64,000 nt of DNA from Odobenus rosmarus divergens (GCF_000321225.1 NW_004450483.1:212347-276346); one strand, 5' to 3'. Shown: positions 21,412 through 32,815, numbered from the stretch's first letter. Notes: generated by a model not told the origin, from the letters alone. Made by a program: numbers and translations.

Positions 21412-21462
21412 GGAAGGGAGGGAGGAAGGGAGGGAGGGAGGGAGGGAGGGAGGGAGGAAGGT
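21412..21462. repeat. (GGGA)n microsatellite
   Basis: Tandem GGGA/GGAA units directly after the SINE body. A further GGAAG-rich patch is near 21515-21560. Confidence 0.9.
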
Positions 21463-21609
21463 CTGTTTCAGAACACAAAGACTCCCAACCTAATGCTCCT
21501 CTTCCAGGAGAAACAGAAGGAAAGCAAGAAGGAAGAGAAGGAGGGACAGAGGGAGGAAAAATAATCAAATACTGCCACCAAATAGCCCAAGACCAAAGGG
21601 ATTTAATCA

Positions 21610-21965
21610 CAAGGGAAGAAAAATACCATTAAAAGCTATAATTTTTGGCTTTCAAGAAATTATATCCATTTGAAAAGGAGCTTTGAACTTGTGTCTCCTT
21701 AGGAGAAAAATAAAGTTTTCTGGAGAGTTAGGAGATAATTTTACATGAAAATTGAGTTTGTTAATGTCAGAAAAAGTAATTAGAATATTTGACTTCATGC
21801 TGCTGTATGTCAGCAACCGGCCTAGAAGATTTTCACTCAATGTGCTGACAGTGAATTTGGACACAATTGAAATGGGCAGGAAAAAAAGTCCCTGATGACA
21901 TCCAGCTGGCAGCCAATCAAGATGCAGAATGATGTCATGGATCTCAGGGTGACCTGTCTCAGCAC
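21610..21965. other. Repeat-free AT-rich stretch, candidate conserved element
   Basis: No recognised repeat lies in this segment. It has several TAAT-type homeodomain cores, AAGTAATTAG, and a TGATGACATCC near its right end. Conservation is inferred from appearance only and was not tested. Confidence 0.25.
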
Positions 21966-22207
21966 TCACCCACGCCCAGCACCTCACCCCAACACCACCC
22001 CCCTCCCTGCCCCCCTCCACTCTCCCTCTGCCCCGAACACACAGGGATTCTCATTGGGCACCTCCCTTCCTCACAGCAGAAACCCACACTGAACATGTTC
22101 TCTCTCTGGGCAAATTTGCATTTTATAGGGTTTTGTTTAATTTTAAAGTTCATATGTGTTTATTACAATACACATTTGATAATATTAGACTAAAAAGAAT
22201 AATTTTA

Positions 22208-22410
22208 GGGCACCTGGGTGGCTCAGTTGGTTAGGCGACTGCCTTCGGCTCAGGTCATGATCCTGGAGTCCCTGGATCGAGTCCCGCATTGGGCTCCCTG
22301 CTCGGCAGGGAGTCTGCTTCTCCCTCGGACCCTCCCCCCATCTCATGTGCTTTCTCTCTCTCTCATTCTCTCTCTCTCTCAAATAAATAAATAAAGATTT
22401 AAAAAAAAAA
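22208..22410 (+). repeat. Can-SINE (GGAGTCC subfamily)
   Basis: Perfect TSD AAAAGAATAATTTTA at 22193-22207 and 22411-22425. The body has the GATCCTGGAGTCC diagnostic block. Confidence 0.96.
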
Positions 22411-22645
22411 AAAAGAATAATTTTATTTTAATCACTTGCCTCCCCCAACCCCATCCCATGAGCAAAGGGAAATGAAGTAAATATTTCAGGACTAGGAAGA
22501 TACTTCTTTAGCATTACAAAGAATAACTATTTCAACCCCACTGTTCACAGCATCCATTACAGTGAAATTCTAAAGCAGCACTTCCCCAAAGAAAGGTGCC
22601 CCTAGACCACTGGTGCATGAGAGGCTCTGTCCAAAGGGGGAAAGA

Positions 22646-22809
22646 GGGGCGCCTGGGTGGCTCAGTCAGTTAAGCATCTGCCTGCATCTCATGATCTCAG
22701 GTTCTGGGATCGAGTCCCACAATGGGCTCCCTGCTCAGTGTGGAGTCTGCTTCTCCCTATCCCTCTGTGTGCTCTCTCTCAAATAAATGAATAAATCCTT
22801 AAAAAAAAT
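22646..22809 (+). repeat. Can-SINE with shortened body
   Basis: Starts GGGGCGCCTGGGTGGCTCAG and ends AAATAAATGAATAAATCC plus A-run. The segment between head and CT-rich region is shorter than in other copies. No clean TSD was seen. Confidence 0.92.
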
Positions 22810-22849
22810 AACAAAACTCCCCATAAAGAGTTTTTTCCCTTTTCTTTCT

Positions 22850-23060
22850 ATTTTTTTATATTTTCTATAGATACTATATACATATGGTCTCTGTATCTAC
22901 ATCTATATATCAATATATACACACATATATTCTATATATAACACATATATGGTGTATATGCATATAATTTATATTAGAGTATATATAGAGTAATTTTTAT
23001 ATATATGAGTATATGTATGTAATTTATATATACATATAAATTAGTATGTATTTATACATG
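22850..23060. repeat. AT-rich tract with TATA/ATAT repeats
   Basis: Degenerate (TA)n and TATATG runs over about 200 bp. No ORF. Confidence 0.85.
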
Positions 23061-23109
23061 TATTACTTTTATGGGCAGCAACATAGTATATTCAACATAC
23101 TGTATTGAA

Positions 23110-23335
23110 TATTGTGGAATGGGCATGCCCTTCAGAATCAGACAGACCTGCATTTTAAATACTCGTTTCATCATTTACTATCTTTGTTCCTTTGGTTTCT
23201 AAATTCCATTTTCCTCATCTATAAAATTGGCATAATACCTATCTTGCAGATCTCTTGTGAAGATAAACAATAAAAAATGCAAAGCACATACCACAGTGTC
23301 TAGCACATAGTTGAAGACCAGCTATTGTTAGTTTT
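23110..23335 (+). repeat. MIR element
   Basis: Sense MIR: TTCAGAATCAGACAGACCTG, then TTCCTCATCTATAAAATTGG and CATACCACAGTGTCTAGCAC. Confidence 0.85.
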
Positions 23336-23429
23336 TATAATGAGAAAAAATAAGATTTTCAAATGATGAACAAACAAATGTATGGTGAATGTGTATATGT
23401 TACCTGGTAATGGTTCCCATAGTCCTTTC

Positions 23430-23505
23430 CTATTCATTAATTCAATTAATGTCTATTTGTTGAATGTTAACTATACGCCAGGCACTATGCTTGCCACGTT
23501 AGCCC
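23430..23505 (-). repeat. L2-like fragment
   Basis: TTCATTAATTCAATTAATG, then TTTGTTGAATGTTAACTATA and CGCCAGGCACTATGCTTGCC resemble the antisense L2 3' end. Confidence 0.6.
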
Positions 23506-23897
23506 AGACCAGTTACTGAATGAACATTTTGACACTCTTAGATGCTGAGAGGTGAACATTCATGGCCAGCAAGGTTCGGAGGAGTAGGTGCATTGCAACC
23601 ACAAGCTCTGGGGAAGGGAGAGGGAAATGAAAAGCATCCGACCAGGAAGATGGGACATCTGAGCCAGGCACCTAAGATCCTGGAGCCATTCTCAGATGGA
23701 TACTTGACTTAGAACCTAATTGCAGAACTTTCCTTATTGCCTCTTGAGCTGATCCTGGCCCCAATGAACCCAGATAGCCAGATCCAAAGTCGTGGTCTAC
23801 TAGTCAGGGCTGCATTTGGCTGAAAGTCATACTGTGTTTGTTTCTGCCATAACAACATCACAGACAGGGTGGTGTACACAACAAAAATTTATTTTCT

Positions 23898-24093
23898 GGG
23901 GCACCTAGGTGACTCAGTCGATTAAGGATCCGACTCTTGATTTCAGCTCAGGTCATGATCTCAGGGTCCTGAGATGGAGCCCCATGTCACACTCTGGGCT
24001 CAGCACAGAGTCTGCTTGAGATTCTGTCTCTCCCTCTTCCTCTGCCCTTCCACTGTTCCTGCTCTCTAAATAAATAAATAAAATCTTTTTTAA
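23898..24093 (+). repeat. Can-SINE (tandem pair, left)
   Basis: Head GGGGCACCTAGGTGACTCAG; body of the GACTCTTGATTTCAGCTCAG type. Flanked by AAAAATTTATTTTCT at 23883-23897 and 24094-24108. Confidence 0.94.
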
Positions 24094-24110
24094 AAAAATT
24101 TATTTTCTCT

Positions 24111-24341
24111 TGGGGTGCCTGGGCAGCTCAGTCAGTTAAGCGGCTGCCTTCAGCTCAGGTCATGATCCCGCAGTCCTGGGATCGAGCCCCAGGTCAGATT
24201 CCCTGCTCATCAGGGAGTCTGCTTCTCCCTCTCCCCCTCCCCCCACTTATGTTCCCTCTTTCTCTCTCGCTCACTCTCTTTCAAATAAATAAATAAAATC
24301 TTTAAAACTAAATAATTAATCAATTAAAAAAGTTTAAAAAT
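24111..24341 (+). repeat. Can-SINE (tandem pair, right)
   Basis: A different subfamily from its left neighbour (GCGGCTGCCTTCAGCTCAGG). Flanked by AAAAATTTATTTTCT at 24094-24108 and AAAAATTTATTTCCT at 24342-24356. The tail has grown into an A/T-rich tract. Confidence 0.94.
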
Positions 24342-24665
24342 AAAAATTTATTTCCTCCCAGTTCTGGAGCCTGGAAGTCCAATATCAAGGTGTCGTCAGG
24401 TTTGGTTTCTTCTGATGTTTGTCTTCTCCGTGTGCACTCATATGCAAATTTCCTATGTGCATCGGCCCCTGGTATCTCTCTGTGTGTCCAAAGTTCCTCT
24501 TCTTATAAGGACACCACTAAGATAGGATTAGGGCCTCCGTACAACCTCATTTAACCTTAATTACATCTCTAAAGGTCCTGTCTCCAAATACAGTCACATT
24601 CTTAGGTAGTGGGGGTTAGAAATTCAACATATGAATTTGAGGGGACACAATTCAGCCCATAACAG

Positions 24666-25110
24666 CCACCAAAAACCTACCTTAAATTAAGGAGTTCTCT
24701 GTCACATGTAACGAGAAATCTAGAAGTAGTTGTTCAGGGCTACTACTCAAAGATATGATCAGGGACCCTGCTTCTTCTATCTTCCTGACTTCCATCCCTA
24801 ATGTGGTTTTCAACCTCAAGGTCACAGATGGCCACTGCACTTTTACTCAAAGCAGGAAGAAGCAGATGGCAAAGGGCCAAAAGTTATGCTAATCAGAGCA
24901 TGTCTCTTTTCAATATTTTCCCAGAAGCACCCAGGGTGATTTCCACTCCCACCTTATTGGCCAGAATGTCACACAGCAACCCCTAGCTGCAAAGGAGTCA
25001 TGGAAAAATGAACATTGTGCACTATGGTCATGGTTTCCCTGATAAGATCAGGTTTCCACTGCCAAAGGACAAAAGGAGAATGGCTATTGCATAAGAATTA
25101 GCAGTGCTTT
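24666..25110. other. Unannotated intergenic stretch
   Basis: No gene was recognised. Text such as AGGTCACAGATGGCCACTGC and ATTGGCCAGAATGTCACACA may be old repeat, but no family was assigned. Confidence 0.35.
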
Positions 25111-25300
25111 GGGGCACCTGTCTGGCATAGTCGGTTAAACGTCCAGCTCTTGGTTTGGGATCAGGTAGTGATCTCAGGGTTGTGAGATCAAGCCCCACAC
25201 CCAGCTCCGTGCTCAGCACAAAGTCTGCTTAGGTTTCTCTCTCTCCTGCTCCCTCTGCCCCTCCCCGCCAAGTAAATAAATAAATCTTTTAAAAAATAGA
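25111..25300 (+). repeat. Can-SINE, diverged
   Basis: Head GGGGCACCTGTCTGGCATAG is diverged from the consensus; tail AAGTAAATAAATAAATC. It looks older than most copies here. Confidence 0.9.
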
Positions 25301-25635
25301 ATTATTTTTTAAATAATCCCCAGTAAGGTGATGAAGGTGCTACCACCCTAATGGTGGGCACTGGAAGTCCTGGAGGAAAAGTTTCTGGGTTGTTGGGGAA
25401 ATACTGTGATTATCATTTGGGGAGGAAGCCAACTCCATGTTCTGGGCATCAACTAGTATCTAGCCATTAGAGGAAGGGGAAAGCTAGCCCTCATAATCAG
25501 GAGGAGGTACTTGGAGTTTCCAGAGGCTATAAGAGAGGGAGGGGATGCAGCCAGAAATAGACTTTGGGGAGCAAGAAAGGAGAGGAAAGTTAATGATAAC
25601 CAGGGGGAAAGAGGCAAATGAAATTTTTTTTTTAT

Positions 25636-25815
25636 TATGTTTAAAGATTTTATTTATTTATTTGAGAGAGAGTGAGAGAGCACAAGTGGGGGAGGGATAG
25701 GGAGAAGCAGGCTCCCCACTGAGCAGGGAGACTGAGTCGGGGCTCAATCCCAGGACCCTGGGGTCATGACTTGAGCCAGAGGCAGATGCTTAACTGAGCC
25801 ACCCAGGAGCCCCAA
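25636..25815 (-). repeat. Can-SINE, minus strand (tandem pair, left)
   Basis: AAAGATTTTATTTATTTATT to GAGCCACCCAGGAGCCCC. Immediately followed by a short-type element in the same orientation. Confidence 0.93.
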
Positions 25816-25918
25816 GATTTTTATTTTTAAGTAATCTTTGCACCCAACATAGGACTCAAACTCACAATCTTGAGATCAAGGGTTGCATACGCCACCAACT
25901 GAGCTAGCCAGGTGCCCT
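25816..25918 (-). repeat. Short-type Can-SINE, minus strand (tandem pair, right)
   Basis: TTTTTAAGTAATCTTTGCACC to GAGCTAGCCAGGTGCCC. The junction with the left neighbour has only a short AAGATTTT-like shared string, so the insertion order is unclear. Confidence 0.9.
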
Positions 25919-25950
25919 GGGCTATTGAAAATTTAAAAAGGTAAATCCTG

Positions 25951-26131
25951 GGGGCACCTGGATGGCACAGTCGACTGAGCAACCAACTTTTGGTTTTGGC
26001 TTAAGTCCTGATCTCAAAGTCATGGGATCGAACCCTGCACTGGGCTCTGTGCTCAGCGCGGAGTCAGCTTGAGATTCTCCCCTGTGCACTATCTCTCTCC
26101 AAAATAAATAAATAAATCTTTTTAAAAATAA
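25951..26131 (+). repeat. Can-SINE, diverged
   Basis: Head GGGGCACCTGGATGGCACAG; tail AAATAAATAAATAAATC. The flanks AAAAAGGTAAATCCTG and AAAAAAGGAAAAGCCTG look like an eroded TSD. Confidence 0.9.
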
Positions 26132-26139
26132 AATAAAAA

Positions 26140-27500
26140 AAGGAAAAGCCTGGCGGTAGAAGGGCCAAGATGTGACCTGAGGCGAACAAAACATCCAGAG
26201 AGTAAGGGAGTGCAGTAGAGAGTGCAAGGTAAAGCCCTCCTCCTCCCACTCATGGATCTTCTGCAAAGTCCACCTTGTTCATTAATGTTTTATTGGGTGG
26301 GGGGAGGGGGCACTCTGAAGGGACACTGAGTTTCAAGTCAGAATTGGTGGTAGCTGCACACAGACTGCTCACAGTCAAACCCGGGAGCTTGGAAAGGGAG
26401 ACTATGAATCCCTGGGAATCCACAGAAATGAGGGACATGTGCTGGGCTTTCACAGACGAGTTGACGAAGGGCTGAGCCAAGGGGTCTCTGTGCCCCGACC
26501 ATCATCCAAGCTTCATTAGGGAAGGACAATGGCTAGAAAAGTGGCTTGACAGACTCGTGTGGGAGATACTTGAAAGCGGACAGAACTTCCTGACCCACTT
26601 CTAGTCGCCCCTTGGAATCCGCTGTTTTCTTCTGAGGGGTAAATCCCACAGCAGAGGTGTGCAGGGTGCTGAGTGAGCTGGGAGAGTGGGGTCAGAACCT
26701 GGGTCCAGCCTCCCTGGGCAGGGACCTGGCTGCTTCTCTTCCCAGGGCTCTCAAGCAGCCCAAAGCCCGGAGTCAGAGCCTCTGCCCCGTGAGGGACCAC
26801 AGTGTCGTTCTGGGGGAGTTTATGGCATGATTAATATGGAAATATGCCACGGTACAGCAGCAAGCTCCTCGCCCCTTTATTAAGAACAGTTATTCACAGC
26901 CCAGGAATCAAAGGCGTTTCTGCTTGGGTGCTCATTAAAACTGGCCCCATAAAGAGGAGGAGAAAGGCAATAAATCAGCACTGGATCCAACCACCTCATG
27001 TCCCTGGGGGTAGAGGTCTGTACCATCAGAAAGTGGGGTGACAACCAGAGAAACTAACCTCTGTGAGAGCCTGCTCACCGAGCATTAAACTGGACAGTCT
27101 AGCCCAAGATCATCAGCTCTGTGCCACCCTGATCCCCCACCCTGCTCCTGAGGAGGGAGGTCTAGGACTAGGTCCTGTCATATTCAGATACTCTCCAGCA
27201 ATGGAGAGGTGGGGAAGGAAAGACAGAGGGAAAATCTGGAGGCACTGCAGAAATCACCTGGCCTCCCACAGGTCCCAGTGACCCTGGAATGAGAGGTTCT
27301 GGGTTATGACAGGGAAGGGAGGGAGAACACTTATCCAATACATATACGCTTCCTGAGGAAAAATGGGGGACCATTTCCTTGACTTGTCTCAGAGCTGAGG
27401 AAATAAATAACGTCCATGTGGGGTTTATAGTTGACAAAAATGTTGTTTTTTGTCATTTATTTTTGTGGTTTTCACCACATTTCACACTCCACATGTGTTG
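26140..27500. other. Long SINE-free stretch without recognised gene
   Basis: About 1.3 kb without recognised repeats. At 26805-26985, AT-rich blocks (GGCATGATTAATATGGAAAT, TTTATTAAGAACAG, CAATAAATCAGCA) look constrained, but this is only an impression. ORFs are short and unrecognised. Confidence 0.35.
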
Positions 27501-27519
27501 AGTCTTAACACAATGATTT

Positions 27520-27590
27520 GTTATTTCTCATGATTCTGTGGGTGGCTCAGCTTCCTGACGTAGCAACTAGATCTTAAGATGACCCACGCA
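27520..27590. repeat. Old LTR-like repeat fragment, left of SINE
   Basis: TTCTCATGATTCTGTGGGTGG, then CTCAGCTTCCTGACG resembles the repeat at 16359. It continues right of the SINE at 27802. Confidence 0.45.
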
Positions 27591-27591
27591 G

Positions 27592-27785
27592 GGCGCCTGG
27601 GTGGCTCAGTTGGTTAAGTGACTGCCTTCGGCTCAGGTCATGATCCTGGAGTCCCGGGATCGAGTCCCGCATCGGGCTCCCTGCTCAGCAGGGAGTCTGC
27701 TTCTCCCTCTGACTCTCCTCCCTCTCATGCTGTCTCTCATTCTCTCTCTCTCAAATAAATAAAATCTTAAAAAAAAAAAAAAAAA
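27592..27785 (+). repeat. Can-SINE (GGAGTCC subfamily)
   Basis: Perfect 16-bp TSD AAGATGACCCACGCAG at 27576-27591 and 27786-27801. Long A-run in the tail. Probably young. Confidence 0.97.
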
Positions 27786-27801
27786 AAGATGACCCACGCA
27801 G

Positions 27802-27960
27802 AAGCTACAAGGCCTCCAAAGGTCTGGGCCAAGGAGTCACTGTGTCAGTCCTACCACACTCCACCGGTCAAAGTCATAGGGTCAGGCTGGGTTCAAAGGG
27901 AGAGGAATCTGACTCCCCCTCTTGCTGGGAGAGGTGGCATGTGTACTATCGGCCACAACT
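27802..27960. repeat. Old LTR-like repeat fragment, right of SINE
   Basis: CCGGTCAAAGTCATAGGGTC and TTCAAAGGGAGAGGAATCTG correspond to the block order of the repeat at 16359-16820. Confidence 0.45.
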
Positions 27961-28113
27961 ACATACCCTTCAATAAAGCAGACCTGCTTTCTCCCTGGGT
28001 GACCATGAGCTCACCACCTAGCCTACATGGGCCTTGATAGGAAAATGGAGATCCAGTGTCTGGTCTGACCAAAGGGAGTCTGAGTAGGAGAACCCTCTAA
28101 AATTCCCTTCTGA

Positions 28114-28320
28114 TGGGGCGCCTGGGTGGCTCAGTTGGTTAAGTGTCCACCTCTGGCTCAGGTCATGATCCCAGGATCCTGGGTTCAAGCCCCTCGGGGC
28201 TCCCTGCTCAGGAGGGAGTCTGCTTTTCCTTCTCTCCCTGCTCCTCCCCCACCTTAGCCCCCCACCACAGCTTGTGCTCTCTCTCGGTATCTCTCTCTCA
28301 AATAATCTTTTTAAAAAAAT
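28114..28320 (+). repeat. Can-SINE
   Basis: Perfect 15-bp TSD AAAATTCCCTTCTGA at 28099-28113 and 28321-28335. Confidence 0.96.
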
Positions 28321-28396
28321 AAAATTCCCTTCTGAGGCTGTGAGTCTGTGGCTTTCTCTACCTCACAAATGCTTTCCATTAAAAATGCTTTAATTT

Positions 28397-28665
28397 GGGA
28401 CGCCTCGGTGGCTCAGTCGGTTAAGCGTCTGCCTTTGGCTCAGGTCCTGATCCCAGGGTCCTGGGATCGAGCCCCACATCGGGCTCCCTGCTCCACGGGG
28501 AGCCTGCTTCTCCCTCTGCCTCTGCCGCTCTCCCTGCTTGTGCGCGCTCTCTCTCTCTGACAGACAAATAAATAAAATCTCAGACCCTCCCCCCTCTCAT
28601 GCTCTCTATCTCATTCTCTCTCTCAAATAAATAAATAAAATCTTAAAAAAAAACTTAAAAAAAAG
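28397..28665 (+). repeat. Can-SINE fused to a second SINE 3' half
   Basis: A complete SINE of the GGGTCCTGGGATCGAGCCCC type ends in AAATAAATAAAATCTC at about 28580. It then runs directly into CAGACCCTCCCCCCTCTC, the 3' half of a GGAGTCC-type copy, with a second AAATAAATAAATAAAATC tail. The second copy has no head. Confidence 0.88.
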
Positions 28666-29607
28666 GCTTATTCTTTGAACTTCAAGATATTAAAAAAGGG
28701 TGAAAATCTATCTTCCTTCAGCCACCAAGCCTTAAATTTTAAACTACGCTACTGATCTTTTACCCCAGTGAGGTCAGAACCAACAGACTCAGCTGAATTT
28801 GTTCTTCAAATTTCTGTCAGCCTGCATTTCTCTATCATAAAGGAAAGCGGACGATTTGGATCAAGAGTCAAATAAGGAGATCCTTTCTCAGCGTTTCTGT
28901 GGGAGAGCACGCGACTGACAAATGAAAGGGGAAATTGCATCAGACTGTAGGAAAAGAGTAGTATTAGCGCAGGATTTTTGAACCAAACAAACAAGAGTTA
29001 TGTGAGATGATGGAGGAATAACTTACCCACCCAAACAATAAGAAGGTTCTTCCTTGAAAAGTGCCCTATACTGGCTCAAGTGTGCAACAAAAAAAATCTT
29101 CCTTTTTGAAAAAAGAAAAAATCTTAAAGTATCATAAACGCAAGTTCTTTTATATACAATTCCAAATATTGTTGAATAAATTTATTCATGAAACTGACCT
29201 AAAAGTCCCTGAAAATTCCAAAACTTACTCACATAAATCACTAGCCTCATGCCCCTCTGTACCATTGCTTGTTTTTTGCTTTTGCTTTATCTTCACATAA
29301 AATGTCATCAAAGCATCAAATAAATTTGATTTATAAGTACATGTGTCTCACACCCCTACACTGGCCATCTGCATACCAGCATCTGACCTGCTGCTCTGTG
29401 GACACTTCTAGAACACCCAGAAGAACTCTTCATGCAGGATCCCATGCAGACAACAAAAGAGTAAGTCATGACTAGCTGGACTCTCACTACAAACTGCATG
29501 ACTCTGAGCGTCTTTTACTGATGCTAAATATATAGCAGGATCCTGATAGTAATTTTCAGTCCTTCCACCTGAGAAACCAGTAAAAACCCCATCCTGTTCT
29601 TTCCTTT
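28666..29607. other. Unannotated AT-rich stretch
   Basis: No gene or family-level repeat was recognised in about 0.9 kb. Confidence 0.4.
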
Positions 29608-29826
29608 TTTTTTTTTTTTTAAGATTTATTTACTTATTTATTTGTTTGAGAGCGAGAGAGCACAAGCAGGGGGAAGGGGCAGAGAGAGGGAGAGGGAGAA
29701 TCTCATCAGACTCCGCGCTGAGAATGGAGTCCAACGCAGGGCTCGATCTCACGACACTGAGATCATGACCCGAGCAGAAACCAAGAGTCAGACACTTAAC
29801 TGACTGAGCCACCCAGGTCCTCCCCC
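29608..29826 (-). repeat. Can-SINE, minus strand
   Basis: Long T-run and TTAAGATTTATTTACTTATT at the left, GAGCCACCCAGG at the right. CTGTTCTTT occurs on both sides as a probable TSD. Confidence 0.93.
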
Positions 29827-32420
29827 CACACTGTTCTTTTCTCACATCTTCTACACAAAGATGCCACTTCCCTTAAGCCAGGACCCATATTGTTACTTGC
29901 AGGAAATCTCTGCCAAAGCTGTAATACAAAAAGTCACCTTACATACCAAGTGTTTTATGCACTTGCAATAATGTTAAGGGCTGCTTCCTCCAGTACAACC
30001 TGCTATCAGCGTCTACATTTCCCTGGGAACAATCGCTTTGTGTTTGGCCCACACTCCAGAGAAGGAAGGGAGAGCTTTGTCGTTCTTGCTGGCTTGTCAA
30101 AGGCGATTTCCACATCAGGCCCTCTCTTGCCCTCTCTTGCCGTCTGCTCAGTCCCTCACGGACACATTCATAGCCACTGTCACATGGGCCACACAAGTAC
30201 TCAAAGTCCAATCACAATTGTCCTAGAGCTGCCAGCGACTCGAGATCACCAACTCCATCCCTCTCGTTGCAGAGATGAGGAAACCGAGACCCAGAGAAGT
30301 CATTCATTGGTGTTTGCACAGGGGAAAAGACTAGAACTTGAGGCTCCTAACTCCTGAACAATTCAAATGGGACCTACTTTGGACTCCAGACCAGCCACAG
30401 AGACTTGGCAGCGAGTGGAGATCTCTCAAGTCTCTGGCTCACCTCCCAAGCCCAAGCCTTCCATCTGTCCCTGCCTTCTAAGTGTCCCTCTGCCCCCCTT
30501 CCCTGACCATGGCTCACGTGTGTCTAGTGGAAGTGTCCACAAGCAGGGCCAGCTTCACGGGTGTGGGACCTGTGCAGTCACTCAGGGCCCTGCTGGGTTT
30601 AAAGTTCTGCTGCCACCATCTTGAAATTCTTGGCAGTGTTTGGACATAGGGCCCCACACTTACACTTTGCACTGGACCCTGAAAGTTACATAGCCAGTCC
30701 CATGCCCGGTACATACCAATGAAACAGTCAGCCCTGCATACCAGCAAGAGACACAGAGCTCAAAACTTTCCTTCAGGTATTGAGTGTGGGCAGAACACAT
30801 TACAAAGCCACAGTGACCTCCCCCATATTTCTCTTCCAAGGAGGATGAGCAAGGAGATCAATGAGAATCATTGTTAAGAGTCTCCCTTCCCCACGCTGTG
30901 GGCACAGGGAGGCAACCCTTGCCCTGATCCCCAGCTTCCTATCTGTGAATATACAGCAAGTGCAACCTTGGGCTGATTAACAAACCTCTCTGAGGCCTTG
31001 TTCTTTCTTCTCTCCAATTATAAAAGCAGTAAGTGCTCATTATAGAAAAACTGAAAAGTGCAGGAAAACAGAAGGAAGAGCACCTATAACCTCATTATCT
31101 AAGTACCACCATTGTGAACACTTTGGGGTTTTCCTCCAGCCTTCTCTCTGTGCCTAAGTTTTGCACTTTCACATATGCAAGGAAAGCCCACCTTCTTCCC
31201 CTCCCCCCAAAAAGAGGATTGGTAATCTCTGGGGGCTTCTGCTGCTGGTGGCCTTGACAGCCAATGGAAAGAGTGGAGAACTGCTAGCTGCCTTCAGGGA
31301 TGCTGACAGAAGGTGGGCCTTGCCCCACTCCTGTGCCTCTCAGACCTGGCCTGAGGCCTCCATGTTCCCAGGAAGCAGAGTCCATGTTCAGTCCCCTTTT
31401 CAAGCTGGAAGCCCATAGGCCCCTCAGAGGCTATTATCCTGTCTTCAAAAAGGCCCAGAGCAACTGTGGACTTGTTCTTGGGGACAGAGCACCCGGGGAA
31501 GCTGGGGGCCGGGCACTGTGTCTCCGTAACGAAGGGGGCATCTGGAAGGACCTGGTCCTGCTGACCTGCAGGTTCCATCTGATGGCCCACACAGGTGCTA
31601 TCCATCACCCTTCGGTGTTAGCTAGCACAGCACTTTAATCTGAATGAGGTGCCGATATTTAAAACTTGGTAGCTGCTCTTGAAAATCGGGAGACCAGGCA
31701 GCTCTGTGCCCACAGGTGCGAACGGCGACAGCCACCCAGAGACGGAGCCTGTGCACTGCAGCTGCCTCCAGGCCCCTCCACCCCTGACCCCTCCATTTCT
31801 CCCCTAACCTGCTCCTCAGCCCCCAGGCCTGCTTGCCGTGGGGCACGCTGGGGTTCAGTGGCACGCAGGCCCAGAGGAGATGCGAAACAAGGTTCCTATC
31901 TTGTCCCTACACCTTTTATAGTCTATTTTTTTCACTACCCATCATCACAGAAGCAATTAGTAATGAAGAGAAAGCAACCAAAAAGCAATCAGCATTATCC
32001 CCATGGGAAATTTAACCATGACCACAGGCCGAAATACTGTGAAGCCAAACTTTGTTCAGTACATCTTCTTACCTAACAGTAACAAAGAGAGGTTCCCATG
32101 GCAACTGGGGCTTGGGGCTTGGCAGTCGGTTTTGCTGATGCTGGTGCTGACCACTCAGTGATTAGAAAGCAGGCGGGGGGTTGGGCGGGCAGGGGGGAGT
32201 GGAGCAAAGCCAAGGAGCAAACATTGGCCACAAATGTGAAAAACCTTAGTTTTGTTGTTAGCTGTCTTCTGTGGTTGGCTTTATGTCTGGCAAGAGTGGA
32301 CAGTTGCTTCTGCATGCTGACCTCTGGATTTTGGGGGTAGGAAAGACTCACCCAATTTCTTTCTTTTCCTCCATCGTGTGTGGGAACAGTGTCCCCTGTA
32401 CTGTTTTTGAGTAGCTCTTC
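29827..32420. other. Long stretch without Can-SINE
   Basis: About 2.6 kb. MIR-like antisense text (GCAGAGATGAGGAAACCGAG) lies at 30268-30345 and MIR-like sense text (TTGGGCTGATTAACAAACCT) near 30960. A repeat-free AT-rich segment at 31895-32080 could be conserved. ORFs of 112-155 codons have no recognisable domain. Confidence 0.4.
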
Positions 32421-32422
32421 AC

Positions 32423-32500
32423 ACCTTGTACCATTCATTCATTCAATAAGCACTTACTGAACCTCTACTATGTGGACAAAACAGACATGGTCCCTTGCAA
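32423..32500 (-). repeat. L2-like fragment
   Basis: ACCATTCATTCATTCAATAAG, then ACTGAACCTCTACTATGTGG resembles the antisense L2 3' end. Confidence 0.65.
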
Positions 32501-32645
32501 AGGTAAACCATAGAGAGATGATCACACTAAAACTGTGTTGGCTTCTCTGCGGGGAAAATGCAGGTAACCATAAAAAGTATTAAAGAACTTTTTGTTTTAT
32601 TGCATTAAAATCTGTTGTTCTAAAAAAAAAAAGTATCAGGGTAAT

Positions 32646-32815
32646 GGGGCGTCTGGGTGGCTTAGTCAGTTAAGCATCCGACTCTTGATTTCGGCTCAGG
32701 TTGTGATCTCAGGGTCGTGAGATCCAGCCCTGTGTCAAGTTCCGCCTTGGGCATGGAGCCTGCTTAGGGTTCTCTCTCTCCCTCTCTCTTTCCCTCTCTA
32801 AAAAAAAAAAAAAAA
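32646..32815 (+). repeat. Can-SINE (GACTCTTGATTTCGG type)
   Basis: Head GGGGCGTCTGGGTGGCTTAG and a pure A-run tail without AATAAA units. Confidence 0.92.

Larger units (their letters stand above)
23836..24665 (-). repeat. Ancient MaLR-type LTR, antisense, split by two SINEs
   Basis: The left part is at 23836-23897 (TTTCTGCCATAACAACATCAC). The right part is at 24357-24665: CAGTTCTGGAGCCTGGAAGT, then CTTATAAGGACACCACTAAG and GGACACAATTCAGCCCATAA. This matches MLT1/MST-like LTRs read backwards. The two SINEs in between are annotated separately. Confidence 0.65.
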
